Shown piece by piece: positions 11,521 through 22,209 of a DNA stretch of 64,000 nt. The notes beneath the pieces are model-generated. The model searched no databases. It worked only from the letters and a program-made list of their open reading frames with translations, and was not told where the DNA came from. The DNA lies in the NCBI GenBank assembly GCA_017893485.1, contig JACEHZ010000372.1, forward strand, positions 310,001-374,000. The letters are read 5' to 3'. Source of the stretch: Hemerocallis citrina. Taxonomy: Eukaryota; Streptophyta; Magnoliopsida; Asparagales; Asphodelaceae. How positions within the stretch are numbered: position 1 is the stretch's first letter; each line of letters starts with the position of its first letter. Made by a program: the position numbers and the translations under genes.

Positions 11521-12258
11521 TCATCCTCATATTATTTTGGAATTCTTCAAAGGGACATTCGGGGTTCTAACTGATTAAAATAATAAGAAAATGGGATTTC
11601 ATTGGGTTTGATTATTAAAGGAAAAAGAAAAAACTCATCTTGTGAAATCATTTTATGTCTACATTCGGTGAACCCCCAGTTTCATAAAGTTTTATGGACA
11701 TCAAAGTTGGGTGTAATGAAATTCCATAATCTCACCTTGAGTTTTAGTGTTTTACATACCTCAAACAAACCCTATTGTGAACTTCTAAAACAATGAAGAT
11801 TCTAAATTTGACTTGATCAGTTTTCTAGGTCCTTTTGAACTATCTGTCCTTCTTTAGAAAATATTAAATTCGATTTTATACATTTGAATATTTTTAAAAA
11901 AATCAATACATTATCAGGTTTATTGATCACATTTTTTAAAATAAAAAAAAATTATATAAAGAAGAGTGAGCTTTAGAATCTTTTTAATGTTTGCTTAATT
12001 TTTCTTATAACATCGTCAGCCTACGAGCAGGAGGGAAATGCTTATCAAATTTGTCAAAAATGTTCAACCAGAGTTTGTGGATTTATTTACTTAGAGGGCA
12101 CCCCAGCAGGTAGATATATTAGTTTAATTCAACCATTTGTGTTGCACTGTGATCTCCCTTTTGTTTTCAAATGAAACATTTAACTTGTAAACTTCGATAT
12201 AATCGCCAATAAGCAATAACGGCTAACAATTACTATATAAACAGTAACATTCATTTTA

Positions 12259-12495
12259 CTAGTATAATATACGTGTGAGGCACGTCTACAAAAATTAAAG
12301 TCATCAAATTAAATGAATCTATATCGAATAAGAAAAAAAATAGTTTATATTTGAATGTTTTAACTTGGGCTTCACGTGCGGTGCACATTTATATTTGTTG
12401 GATATAATTTGAATGTGTATTTTACGTGTTTATATAATTACAAAGTTAGGGTTTATTTGTTATAAACCCCAACTCTTCCATTAAAATAGTACAGA
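12259..12495 (-). mobile_element. Small non-autonomous Helitron in intron 2 (unit 1)
   Basis: On the minus strand it starts TCTGTACTATTTTAATGG and ends TTATACTAG. It sits between A (complement of 12496) and T (complement of 12258), the Helitron A/T target. Just before the 3' CTAG are paired GACGTGC/GCACGT words that can form the expected hairpin. A close relative at 44104-44339 is the same insertion in unit 2, and 50079-50362 is a second family member. Confidence 0.75.
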
Positions 12496-12510
12496 TTTAT
12501 CCATTCTTGT

Positions 12511-12511
<1 letters not shown>

Positions 12512-12552
<41 letters not shown>
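12512..12552 (+). repeat. Poly(C) tract of 41 bases
   Basis: An uninterrupted run of C just upstream of the exon 3 acceptor (CAG at 12566-12568). Unit 2 has only TTTTTCTCCCCC at the same place. It is either a genuine expansion in the splice-site pyrimidine tract or an assembly/sequencing artefact. Confidence 0.9.
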
Positions 12553-12554
<2 letters not shown>

Positions 12555-14299
12555 CCAAATAAATGCAGGTTGTTGATGCGTTGCGACAAACTGTCACAAA
12601 CATGATTGGATCTCTTCCTCCCCATTTTTTTGCTATAACAGTTACGACAGTAAGTAAATTCCTGAATTTACGGTTTTATACTACTTTTTCCCATTTTTTT
12701 AAAAATACGAATTTGAAAGCAAGATTGACAGAAGCACATGTTCCTAGAGCATCAAATGACTTCAGATTGTTCTCTATTGTTTCTACATTAAACATTCCTT
12801 ATTCTCTTTTGATTTGTACATCTCAACGAGAACTCATGATCCTTTTGGTAGGAAATGCTTCTAGTATCCTGAAATAGCTAAATTATATCAAGCAGTTTCT
12901 CGATTGGATCGTTGCTTCTATAATCATTTTGCATTGTTCTTACTCCATAGTTTTGGCATATGTGCAAACCTTAAGTCCTCTATTGTTTTGCCTTTCCTCG
13001 CTTTTTCAGCCATAGAGTTTTATTTCCTACATTCAGCATGCTCCTTTTAATTGCTTTTCCCATAATTGATGTCGAGCTTGCATTACCTGATCTGCATGTT
13101 TTCTCATGTCCTCTTAAATGGTTAAAGATAGTTGTTTATTCAGATGGTTGGTTATCTGTACACAGTAATTTTTTTTGTCTTATACTTCAAATTCATACCT
13201 TCATTTCTAAATCTTGTAGTAACTGGTGATTCCTTGTTACTTTCCTCTACTGTAATTAAGTTCTTAACTAATCCGTTGTGCTAACTCCTCTGACTATCAG
13301 TAAAAATCGGCAAAAATAATTACTTATATCAGATTTGTGACAATTTTATTATAATATTCTTACAGTGCCCATCTTCATTTTCAGGTTGCTGAAAATTTGG
13401 CACAGCTCATGTACAGTGTTATGATGACTGGTTACATGTTTAAGAATGCACAATACCGTATGGAACTGCAGCAAAGTCTTGATCAGGTCGCTCTTCCTGA
13501 TGTACAAGACAAAAAGGTACTTCTTTCATCTATTTTTAAAAGTATTTTCTAATTAGAGATTATTTAACTGGATTGGTATTTGTGATTATTGGTAAGAGTT
13601 GCCTAGAGTTGCCTGTTTCATTTGGATCTTGAATAATTTTTATGAAATAAAATTTCCATATTTTCGCTGTCATTATCAAGTCCTATCGTGTGATTCATCT
13701 TATCAATCTTATTGACATTGCGAATATGGGTATTCCATCAAGACGTGAATGTCTGTTCTAATGTCGTATGGTTTGGGAATGGAAACAGCAACCTTCCAAG
13801 GGTGTGGGGTGTGGAGTCAAGGGTCTGGCTGGTATTAATATCAAATGGTTCCTGAGAAATGCAAATATTATAAAATATATGTCATTTGATATATTTTGGC
13901 CAGTTTCTCTATTTACTGCTTTCTTCTCTTACTCCAAAGATGACTGCATTTTTGAGTTAGGATGCTTGGACATTGATGATAACTATTGTAATCTGCAGGT
14001 ACATATTCTTTCTCAGAAGCACATATGTAGGTGTTTCATGTTTTATTTGGGGCTTAGTTACCAAAACATTGCAGGTAATATATGCAAGACTTCACCATAT
14101 CATTTATGGCTTAGTTACGTAAGTTTGTGATCCGAAAACCATGTATAGCCATTATTTTATAATTGAACCACATTAATGTTCACATATTTTGGGTGAGTAG
14201 GACTTCAGCTTCCAGTGCCTCCTATCATGTTTATGAAATAAGTTGGGAAAATTGCTAGGTAGAAGGCATTATTGTAAATGGATTGTTCTACACGGCAAA

Positions 14300-14462
14300 A
14301 TTGTGAATGCCACTATGGTCTAGTTAAACTGTAAGCTCCTTAGGCAGTAAGCAAAGAGGCTGGGGGTTTAAGTTCCGCTTGCACCTTTAATCCCTGAGGA
14401 TTAATATATATGGGGCCAGACTGAGTGAGTGTGTCCACATCCTTGTTAAAAATAAAAAGAAA
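14300..14462 (+). mobile_element. Probable tRNA-derived SINE in intron 4 (unit 1)
   Basis: TGGTCTAGTT at 14316 resembles an RNA polymerase III A box and GGTTTAAGTTCC near 14366 resembles a B box. The body then ends in an A-rich tail (GTTAAAAATAAAAAG). This layout is typical of plant SINEs. Exact ends and target duplication are unclear. The same insertion is in unit 2. Confidence 0.5.
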
Positions 14463-16196
14463 ACAAAAAGAAATACAGCAAAATCAAAATTTTCTCCATG
14501 AAAAGATACATAAGATGCTGTACAAGGCATATAATTTGTTACAAAAAACAGAGTGGCAAATTACAAATGAGTCATTCCTGAAATCAAGTGTAAACAGTTA
14601 AAACGTATCCCATTGGACATTTCCTATTATCTGCTGTTGTTTCTCATATAGATTGCAATAACCTAGTAATGAAAACCTTGAAAAGAAGAAATCATGAAAT
14701 ATTATGTATCCAGTTTTGATTGTTGAATGAATGAGTTTTGCTCTCTCTATCTCTCTCTCTTGAATTGCTTTCTCTCCTTTTTTCAACATCTTCTCTGTTC
14801 TTGTTCCCCATCAATTTGTTCATGTACAGTTTCAGTTACTGTATCTTTATATTTCATATATTATATATATAGTCATGTATAAGATTTGGTGCAGCATGTA
14901 GCACTGCTTATTATTCATTGTGTTACTGGTACTTGTTAAATATGTGATATTATCAATGTGGAATTAAATCTGTATGATGGTTATATGTAATCTTCACACC
15001 GTTTATTGCATATGCATTATTCCTTGACATATATATTGTATCATGATCACAATATATAAATCATTTAATCCACCATAAATTGCTCAACATGCAACCACTT
15101 GTTCGTCATTTTTATTTTATATTATATTGGTCATTTTAAGCTTAATTATCAATTATAAACATCTTATAAGTGATGGGTGTAATATATATTTCTGTTGAAT
15201 TGAATTTTCCCTACAAAAGAATAATATGACACATTTTTATGATATATCTTTTTCAATCATTGTAGGATGAAGAGGATTATGCACCTGGCACACAAAAGAA
15301 AAGTGTCAGGAGAAGTTATTAGATGGAATAAGGGTTCTGGCCCTGAGAAAATGGATGCTGTGAAATACATAGAATATCTTGAAGCAGAAGTTGAAGAACT
15401 GAATCGTCAAGTGGCAAGAAGATCAGCAAATGGACAGAATGAACTTTTGCAGTACCTTAAATCTTTCGAACCCCAAAATTTGAAGGTACTGTATATCTAT
15501 TATTATTATTTTTAATTAAACAGTGAATCCTGATATATATTGTTGTATATATATGGTCGTAATTTTCATTCGACATCACATGAACCATTGAATCTTGAAG
15601 CATTGACATTTATATTTTAAAATTTTGAATAATGTTAATTATTTCATGCTAATTTACAGAAAATTACCTTATATTTCACATACTCTACTTTTAAATAGTT
15701 TGACTTGTCTGGCTTTACATTTGAATACTTTCGTATGTTTTTCCCCATACTACTTAATACCTCCGATTTAGTTGTTCAATTTTATTTTATTTTTGGAATA
15801 GAAACAATTGTTAAAAATTGAAATGGAACTATTCCCATGTGTTACACAACTGATGTTTAATGGCAAATTTTCCCTTAAAGACAAATATGTTTTCATAGTC
15901 AAGCATCTTCTCTCCCCTAAAGCTATATAATCTTACCACCTCTTCACCCTTACCTGTTTTGCTATGTATACCCACTATTATATCCAGTCCCTTCAAGATT
16001 AGGGAATACAGTTTGATGGAATAATAGAGAAAGAGGGAAATTAGGGATTACGATTCGTGGGACTAAGTGGGAAAGTGGATCTAATTTTGGAGGTGATGAG
16101 GATGTTTGAAAAAGGTTTCTAATAACTGGGCAATTGTGTAATTTCACTTTGGTTTCTGGTCTTAAGTTGTAAAAGAATACACTTAAGGGTATTTAA

Positions 16197-17319
16197 GGGC
16201 ACGTTTGGGAACCCAAAAAACTAGGGAAAGGAATGGAATAATGCGGATAGGCTCATCTTATCCTATACCACGGCCTGTTTGTTTTGAAAAAGAAAATAAA
16301 GGAAACAACTAAATTTCATTCCCTAGAGAAAGATTTCAGCCAATTTCTATTCCAGCTCCACTCCCTCGGAAAACTACGTAAAGGAATGGAATGAAGAATC
16401 AAGAGACCTGAGTTCGCGGATGACGAGATGTTTTGTACGAACTAATGAATTTTCCCTGCTTCTAGGGATGAAAGAGTAAACTAAGATGAAGTATACGGAA
16501 ATGCTTTCGAATCAAACTCTTGAGTTTTCGTGTTCATCATGAGCATGACTGGTGACCTCATTCTGACTGTCAAGAGGCATGTACTGGGCCATTATTGCTC
16601 TGATCTCAGAATCCATGTAAGTCTGAAACAAAGGAATCCAAATTAAATGGTTAATTATTTGTTCTAAATCATGACGAAGAACTTCTCCAAAGACAAAGCA
16701 CTTCATTATTGCTATATCTATGAATACAAGCAGGAAACGAGCACCAAGAGAAGAAAAGAATGTGGCACTGTCACTCACTTACAAAGTAACTGAATGTTTC
16801 CCTCCACAAACCAACTTTAAAACCCTTTTTTTTTTGTATTAACATGCTCTGTTGTTAAAGAAAACAAAAATATAGAAACCCAGAAAAATACCAAGTTCTG
16901 TATGGATCCTCCGTGCTCCATAAAGAGCTTATTTCTTGCGATTTGGATGTTGTCATCAGCGTTGTCACATGCGTCCTTGAAGGTTTCATACTTCTCCTTC
17001 ACTGTTTTGAGGGCTTTGTCTGTGACATCCTCGTTTTGGTCGGAGGAGGTTTGCTTGGCCGTTATGTATGCCCTCAAGGAATCAGTGAAGGCTTGGTAAG
17101 CCTTGTCCATCACGTCGACATGGTGGTCCATAGTATTTCATTGTTTGCCAAACAAGACTATGGAATGGAAACAAAAAAAAATCAATTCCATTTCACCAGT
17201 TGCCAAACACACACAACTTATAAAGTTAATTCATCCCTTTCCCTTTCTTTCCATTCCTTTCCATTCATTTTCATTCCATTCATTTCCATTCCCCAACTTA
17301 AATGTTTCCAAACAGACCC
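16197..17319. mobile_element. PIF/Harbinger-type terminal-repeat element enclosing a small gene
   Basis: TAA at 16194-16196 and 17320-17322 flank ends GGGCACGTTTGGGAAC and, on the other strand, GGGTCTGTTTGGAAAC. Both ends and the 3-bp TAA fit PIF/Harbinger elements. The 1123-bp interior has no transposase; it holds the two-exon gene at 16512-17131. Unit 2 has a deletion over this whole interval, so no empty site is available there to confirm the insertion. Confidence 0.5.
16512..17131 (-). CDS. Small two-exon protein, weakly MED32-like
   Basis: Exon 1 runs from the ATG at 17131 to 16892. An intron with GT (16891-16890) and AG (16624-16623) ends follows, then exon 2 at 16622-16512 with a TGA stop. 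The spliced frame gives about 116 residues. Exon 1 begins MDHHVDVMDKAYQAF and is acidic and helical, with heptad-like KEKYETFKDACDNAD. Exon 2 ends in a polar tail (DEHENSRV). The N-terminal half resembles, weakly and from memory, plant Mediator subunit MED32; I would not assign that function. The gene lies inside a Harbinger-type element and is absent from unit 2. No frame lesion is seen. The start is chosen as the only ATG that opens the coiled region. Confidence 0.5.
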
Positions 17320-17762
17320 TAAGTGTAATAGGATAGCAAATGAGGGAATTCAACAGTGAAGTATGTGAAAATATACAGTAATTTCTGTAAATTAGCCATA
17401 GTTCCATTTAAAAAGAGCTTCAACTTGTGGTTTTCTCCTTTGGATTTCCTTTTGTCCCTAAGATGACTATATATTGTGGCTTTTATAATAGAAATAGATA
17501 TATCCATATAATCTTAACTCTATTATAATTGCATCATGATAGTAGAGATGATTATTTTCAGAGACGCTACCTACTAATGTGCGATCACTCCACAACCAAT
17601 CCATACAATCACAAATAAGAAAAGACATCAAACAAAACGCTAAACTCGATCATCATAAAAAACGAAAACCATAGTAATTAAATCATATATACTAGCTAGT
17701 TACCATACCAACAAGAAACAAATATAACAATGAATACAGTATAAGCTGATCAGTTCATTCAT

Positions 17763-18278
17763 TCACTCACACACAATCTCCCCCAAAAACAACCTAACCT
17801 CATCAAGAAACGTCCGATCCGTCCTTCTATCCTTGGGCCTAACATACCCTTCCGCCTCCCTCATCGTAAACTCCTTCATCCCCTTCTCCCCACACTTCTT
17901 CCACAACCTCTCTCCGTACTCCCGATGCGCATAATATGCCAACACCTCCCTCTCCTCCCCCTCCTTCCCTTCCCCATCACATAAAATCACTTTGATGGGA
18001 AGTCTCTCATAGTGGCTGCGGTCGAGCCCTTCGAGGTGGTCCATGAGGGCAAGCCCTTTGGACGTCACGGAGTAGAGCTCGCCGGATAATCGATGACCGA
18101 TACCGGGGAGGTTGATCATAAAAGGGCCGTGGAAGGGACCGATGACGAGGGGGTGGGGGAGGGAGGTGATGCAAGAGGAGGCGATGAGGGTAGCATCCGT
18201 GTCCGATTCGATGAGGTAGTGGTTGGGGAAGCCGCGCTTTAGCGTTCCATAGGTGAATACTAGGGTTGTGTCTTCCAT
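17763..18278 (-). CDS. Gamma-glutamylcyclotransferase / AIG2-like protein (unit 1)
   Basis: An intronless 171-residue protein. It starts MEDTTLVFTYGTLKRGFPNH; the YGTLKRG loop is the substrate-binding signature of the GGCT/AIG2 fold. The family glutamate is in MDHLEGLDRSHYERL (about residues 79-93). The closest known types are the plant GGACT-like proteins such as At3g02910 (from memory). Members cleave gamma-glutamyl amino compounds with release of 5-oxoproline; the plant substrate is not settled. The frame stays open further upstream, but the ATG at 18278 begins the conserved domain and lies about 70 bp below a TATA box. Length is normal. The unit 2 copy is nearly identical except for one missing residue and a different C-terminal tail. 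Confidence 0.9.
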   Translation of the reverse strand: MEDTTLVFTYGTLKRGFPNHYLIESDTDATLIASSCITSLPHPLVIGPFHGPFMINLPGIGHRLSGELYSVTSKGLALMDHLEGLDRSHYERLPIKVILCDGEGKEGEEREVLAYYAHREYGERLWKKCGEKGMKEFTMREAEGYVRPKDRRTDRTFLDEVRLFLGEIVCE

Positions 18279-18344
18279 GGATGGATTTTGCCTTTGTTTC
18301 TCTTGTGTGGGGGGATATAATGTAAATGTCACTCTCTTTGTGAA

Positions 18345-18350
18345 TTTATA
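18345..18350 (-). promoter_or_regulatory. TATA box of the unit 1 AIG2-like gene
   Basis: TATAAA on the minus strand within CCTATAAATTC, 67 bases upstream of the ATG at 18278, a normal spacing for a short plant leader. Confidence 0.6.
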
Positions 18351-19084
18351 GGTTAAAAAATTAACTAAATAATTAATACATAAACTACACGTGTAAATAT
18401 TAATATTTTTGTTTTTATTTGTTTTTAAACTCAAAAGATATATATCGCAAGACATCAATGATTTTATTAGTGAAAAATAACCAAAAATAACAGTGCAGAT
18501 ACCAACCAAAATACATTACAAGAAAAAAGTAAGATATAATAAGCGATTCATATCCTAGGTAATGTTTTACTGTTTATAATTGTATATAGTTAAAAAAAAA
18601 TATGGTGATGATGATGATGATGATGATGATGAAGTGCTATTGCCCAAATGATAAAAAAAATATTTGCTAGGGCTAATTGAAAGATGAAGTCATTTTCCTG
18701 TAAGGGTTTAGCACCACTCTAAATAATTGACAACTTGATTACCTTTAAAATGTCTACTTTATTCTTCATATACCATTATATGGGACACTTTATGTCCGAA
18801 TTATTTGAGCTATACTTATCATTTTCTACGATTGATCCAAACACCAATAAACACAAAGACGTATTATATATGTATATGATCACTACTTCATGATATCATG
18901 TGGGGACAAAGTTTGTTGTCCTTGAAAATTATTCAAAATCGAAATCAATATTCAAAAATGAGAGAAAAGAGGGTTAGGATTTCCCATTTTCTGCAATATT
19001 TTCATTTCACCTTACAACAGAAAAAAGTAAGCTTTATGGGTAAAAAATAGGTAAAACTCTAAACTACTCTTACAAAAGAATATA
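18351..19084. other. Non-coding spacer upstream of the AIG2-like gene
   Basis: AT-rich and shared with unit 2, without a gene. It includes a (GAT)n microsatellite at about 18604-18632; in unit 2 (about 50647-50681) the tract is longer and interrupted by GAG. Confidence 0.7.
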
Positions 19085-19146
19085 ATTACTGTAATATTCC
19101 TCCTCAAACCCACGATGCGGTTGCAATAAGCATCAAGAGCTTGCCT

Positions 19147-20383
19147 TCAAGGAAATGAAAACATGAAATAAAATGCGACTTGGCAAAGAAATCTGCAATA
19201 TGCAATCTGCAAGGAAGAATGAACAAAACGCAAATTAATAATGTCATACTTGAGGTAGTGATGAGTAAAATGACAATCAATCTCGATATGCTTGATACGT
19301 TCATGAAAAATTGAGTTGTGAGAAATCTGGATAGCACTTTGGTTCTCACAATACATAGGAGTAGGAAAAGAAAGAACAACACCCATATATGCAAATAACC
19401 AATGTAACTGAACAATCTCTTTAGTAGTAGATGGCATAGCATGATACTCTGCTTCCGTAGAGGAATGAGAAACAACAGTTTGTTTGTTGCTTTTCCAAGA
19501 AATAAGAGAATCACCCAAAAAGATTCAGAAACTAGTAACAGATTTTCGATCAGTGAGATCACGCTCGTGATCAGTATCAGAGTATGCATGCAACTCCTAG
19601 GAAGATATGGATGGAAACAAAAGACTCTGAAAGATGGTACTCCGATGATATCGCAAAATACGAAGAACAACTGCCCAATGAACAGTGGTAGAAGAAGCAA
19701 CAAACTGACTGACAATATGAACGACATATTCAATGTCTGGACGAGTGATGATTAGGTAGACCAAACTTCCAACAATGGTGCGATATAAAGTTGGATCTGA
19801 TAAAGGAATACCATTCGAAGGAGAATATTGAACATTGAGCTCACAAGAGATATCATCAGGTCTAGTATCAGTAAGATGAGCACACTCAAGGATTTCAGCA
19901 GTGTACATAGAATGAGAGAGAAGATAACATTTTGAAAAAAATCCAACTTCAATACCCAAAAAACTATCATAGAGAATCCAAATCCTTCATTTCAAATAGA
20001 TGGGCTAATTATGACTTTAATATTGCAATGTCATCAACATCAGCACTAGTAATGATCATATCTTCAACATATAGAGAAAGTAAAATATGACCTGTAGGGG
20101 TACATTGGACAACGAGAGCTGAGTCATGATTACTGGAGGAAAACCCAAGATAATTGATAATAGTAGAAAACTTCTCAAACCGAGCTCGCGGTGTCAGCTT
20201 GAGACCATATAATGTTTTCTTAAGTTTGCATACTTCTTCATGATTATGAAAGTCACCAGGCGGGCGTACCCTGTAAACTTCTATATGCAAATTACCATTC
20301 AAGAAAGCATTCTTAACATTAATTTGAGATATATTAAATTGATGAATAAATGCAACTGCAATAAGAGTACGAACTGTTGTCAT
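19147..20383 (-). pseudogene. Ty1/copia reverse transcriptase-RNase H (unit 1), inactive
   Basis: The RT part at 20383-20009 has AKMTTVRTLIAVA-like sequence, NVKNAFLNGNL, KKTLYGLK and LYVEDMII. A second part at 19959-19597 includes [20 protein letters not shown]. RNase H at 19518-19147 has SHSSTEAEYHA and ENQSAIQISHN. Compared with the family, the first catalytic aspartate position reads N (INVKNAF) and the YVDD box reads YVED. Both changes are also in unit 2. Frameshifts separate the blocks. Confidence 0.88.
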
Positions 20384-20398
20384 CTTTGCAATATGAAC

Positions 20399-20548
20399 TG
20401 TTAGATATTATATTAGAATAGATATTGGTTTAGTCCCATAATGGTTATGTATTAGATTAGTCTTCCATTCTCTCCTATGTATAGGAACCAATTGTATTCG
20501 GTTTATTCAATCAATAAAAAGAATATTTTCCTATCCCTAATTCTAACA
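20399..20548 (+). repeat. 5' LTR of the RNR-carrying element (unit 1)
   Basis: A 150-bp direct repeat beginning TG and ending CA. It contains a TATA-like TATGTATAGG (TATATATAGG in the other LTRs) and an AATAAAAAG polyadenylation-like word. The partner is at 22058-22207. Confidence 0.9.
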
Positions 20549-20758
20549 TGGTATCAGAGCCTATCGTTCTATAAGGCCTATACTAATTTTATCATCGTCG
20601 TCGAAGTGGAGTGGTTCCCGTCTTCATCGGAATCACTCCACCTCCCCACATCTCTCTTCCGCTTCTGATCAAATACCAAAACCCTAGTCGGCATCCCTCT
20701 TCCTCTCCCAATCAAATCCCCAAATCCCTTCCCAATCTACCCCTCCAACCTTCCCAAA

Positions 20759-21400
20759 ATGGCCTCCCTCCCCTCCATCAACAGCCATTAAAAAAGACCT
20801 CCGACGAGCCCCTCCTCAGCCCCAACTCCGAATGCTTTTGCATATTCCCGATCAAGTTCCTGTCCATTTAGGAAATGTACAAGAAGGCTGAGGCCTCCTT
20901 CTGGACCACCGAGGAAGTCAACTGCTCTGCCATCTGCCCACTGGTCTGCCCTCACCGCTAACGAGTGCCTCTTCATCTTCCACGTCCTTACCTTCTTCGC
21001 CGCCTCCGATTGCATCTTCCTCGAAAACCTCACCGGTCGCTTCATAAGGAAGATCCAGATCGCCAACGAGATCATCCACTCCGAGATGTACTCCCTCCTC
21101 GAATCCTACATCAAAGATCCAAACGAAAAATCCCAACTTTTCCACGCAATCGAGACTATGCCGAGTGTGAAGAAGATGGCCGAGTGGGCGCTCTGGTGGA
21201 TCGATTCGTCGGAGTCCTTCGCGGAGCAGATAGTCGCCTTTGCTTGCGTCGAAGGAATTTTCTTTTCTGGTAGTTTCTGTGCCATTTTCTGGCTCAAGAA
21301 GCGTGGATTGATGCTGACTTTCTCCAACGAACTCATCTCCCGAGATGAGGGTTTACACTGCAATTTTGCATGCTGGCTGTTTGCTTTTGTGTGCCCTTTT
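20759..21400 (+). pseudogene. Captured ribonucleotide reductase small subunit (R2) fragment (unit 1)
   Basis: The start MASLPSINSH is followed at once by a stop, then by recognisable R2 sequence in shifted frames: [19 protein letters not shown]-like [24 protein letters not shown] [30 protein letters not shown] and [13 protein letters not shown]2 is the iron/tyrosyl-radical subunit that makes deoxynucleotides. About the first 200 of roughly 330-340 residues are represented. Relative to the family there is an internal loss of about 12 residues before the radical-tyrosine helix and of two residues in the LMLTFSN stretch. The copy ends in unrelated LTR-element sequence. It is not a functional enzyme gene. 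Confidence 0.85.
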
Positions 21401-21529
21401 GCTGTTTGCTGTGCGTTGTTATGCTGTTTCATGTTTTCACGTGCTCCGCTGTGTGATCGTGTGTTGCTGCTATTTTCAAAAAAATAAATAAATAAATAAA
21501 TAAAATCTTGCAGGTTCTTGTGCTTCTAC

Positions 21530-21860
21530 ATTCAAATCGTCAACTCACTCCGGTTGATCGATCGTGATCATTAACTCACTCTGGTTGATCGATCGTTTCT
21601 TATGCTTCTACATCCAGATCGTCAACTCACTCCGATTGATCGATCGTGAGTTTGAGAGGGAATGTTATCAGCATCCAGTTCTCAGTTCAGAGATGAAATC
21701 CCAACATCGATAATTCTCAAGTCTGAGGTGAGATCCTATCATCGACTATGTCTCAAGTCGGGGGTGAGATTCCATCAGTCTATTTCTCAGTTCAGGTGTG
21801 AGATTCCATCATCGACTATGTCTCAAGTTAGGGGGTGAGATCCCATTACAGATCGAGATA
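21530..21860 (+). repeat. Internal short tandem repeats of the LTR element (unit 1)
   Basis: Two arrays. The first repeats CAACTCACTC(C/T)GGTTGAT and GATCGATCGT about three times (21537-21655). The second repeats CTCAGTTCAG...GTGAGAT...ATCGACTATGTCTCAAGT several times (21675-21850). Neither codes for anything recognisable. Confidence 0.75.
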
Positions 21861-22057
21861 TAGATATCCCGCCACTGTTCGGGGAGAGATCTCAACAGTG
21901 CGCCACCACCACTTCCTTTCGCAACACTCTACTTCTCAGTTCCGTCACATGCGCCATCAAGCGCCATTTCTGCATCATAGTTTTTTGTTCCTTCCATATG
22001 AACATCGTCAGTATTTCAAACGCTTTTTGTTTGAACCAACTTGAGTTTGAGAGGGGG

Positions 22058-22207
22058 TGTTAGATATTATATTAGAATAGATATTGGTTTAGTCTCATAT
22101 TGGTTATGTATCAGTTTGGTCTTCCATTCTCTCCTATATATAGGAGCCAATTGTATTCAATTTATTAAATCAATAAAAAGAATATTTTTCTATCTCTAAT
22201 TCTAACA
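22058..22207 (+). repeat. 3' LTR of the RNR-carrying element (unit 1)
   Basis: A 150-bp direct repeat of 20399-20548, preceded by the polypurine tract at 22049-22057. Confidence 0.9.
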
Positions 22208-22209
22208 AC

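Larger units (their letters stand above)
12020..15485 (+). pseudogene. DUF760-type plastid protein gene, exons 2-5 (unit 1), broken
   Basis: Four exons with GT/AG borders can be read. Exon 2 is 12020-12109 (SRREMLIKFVKNVQPEF, ending RAPQQ). Exon 3 is 12569-12649 (VVDALRQTVTNMIGSLPPHF). Exon 4 is 13385-13516 (VAENLAQLMYSVMMTGYMF). Exon 5 is 15266-15485 (DEEDYAPGTQKK, then EVIRWNKGSGPEKMDAVKYI). All junctions are in phase 0. The pattern matches plant DUF760 proteins, usually plastid-targeted and of unknown function. Two lesions are visible: a TAG stop in exon 2 at 12092-12094, and one extra A in the A-rich run near 15289-15300 that shifts the frame between GTQKK and VSGEV. The final exon(s) after EPQNLK are not found. 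Exon 1 belonging to this body would lie upstream of the window. The family call is from memory. Confidence 0.8.
20399..22207 (+). mobile_element. TRIM/LARD-like LTR element carrying a ribonucleotide reductase gene fragment (unit 1)
   Basis: The element is 1809 bp with 150-bp LTRs (20399-20548 and 22058-22207), each TGTTAGATA...TTCTAACA. Immediately after the 5' LTR is TGGTATCAGAGC, the primer site for initiator-Met tRNA. Just before the 3' LTR is the polypurine GAGAGGGGG. No gag or pol is present; the inside holds an RNR small-subunit gene fragment and tandem repeats. I count about 12 differences between the two LTRs. It interrupts the minus-strand copia RT. No clean 5-bp target duplication is visible. 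Confidence 0.9.

Noticed and set aside
12563..12877. 104-codon frame starting MQVVDALRQ
   Set aside because: It is exon 3 read through its splice donor into intron 3; only 12569-12649 is coding.
15267..15515. Independent 82-codon gene starting MKRIMHLAHKRK
   Set aside because: It is exon 5 of the DUF760 remnant read in the post-frameshift frame; the first residues are out of the family frame.
16902..17359. Plus-strand frames of 65-148 codons
   Set aside because: They are antisense to exon 1 of the minus-strand two-exon gene, whose splice sites and coding character are better.
20549..20560. TGGTATCAGAGC as part of a tRNA gene
   Set aside because: It is only the 12-base primer-binding complement next to an LTR (also at 40703 and 58774); no cloverleaf is present.
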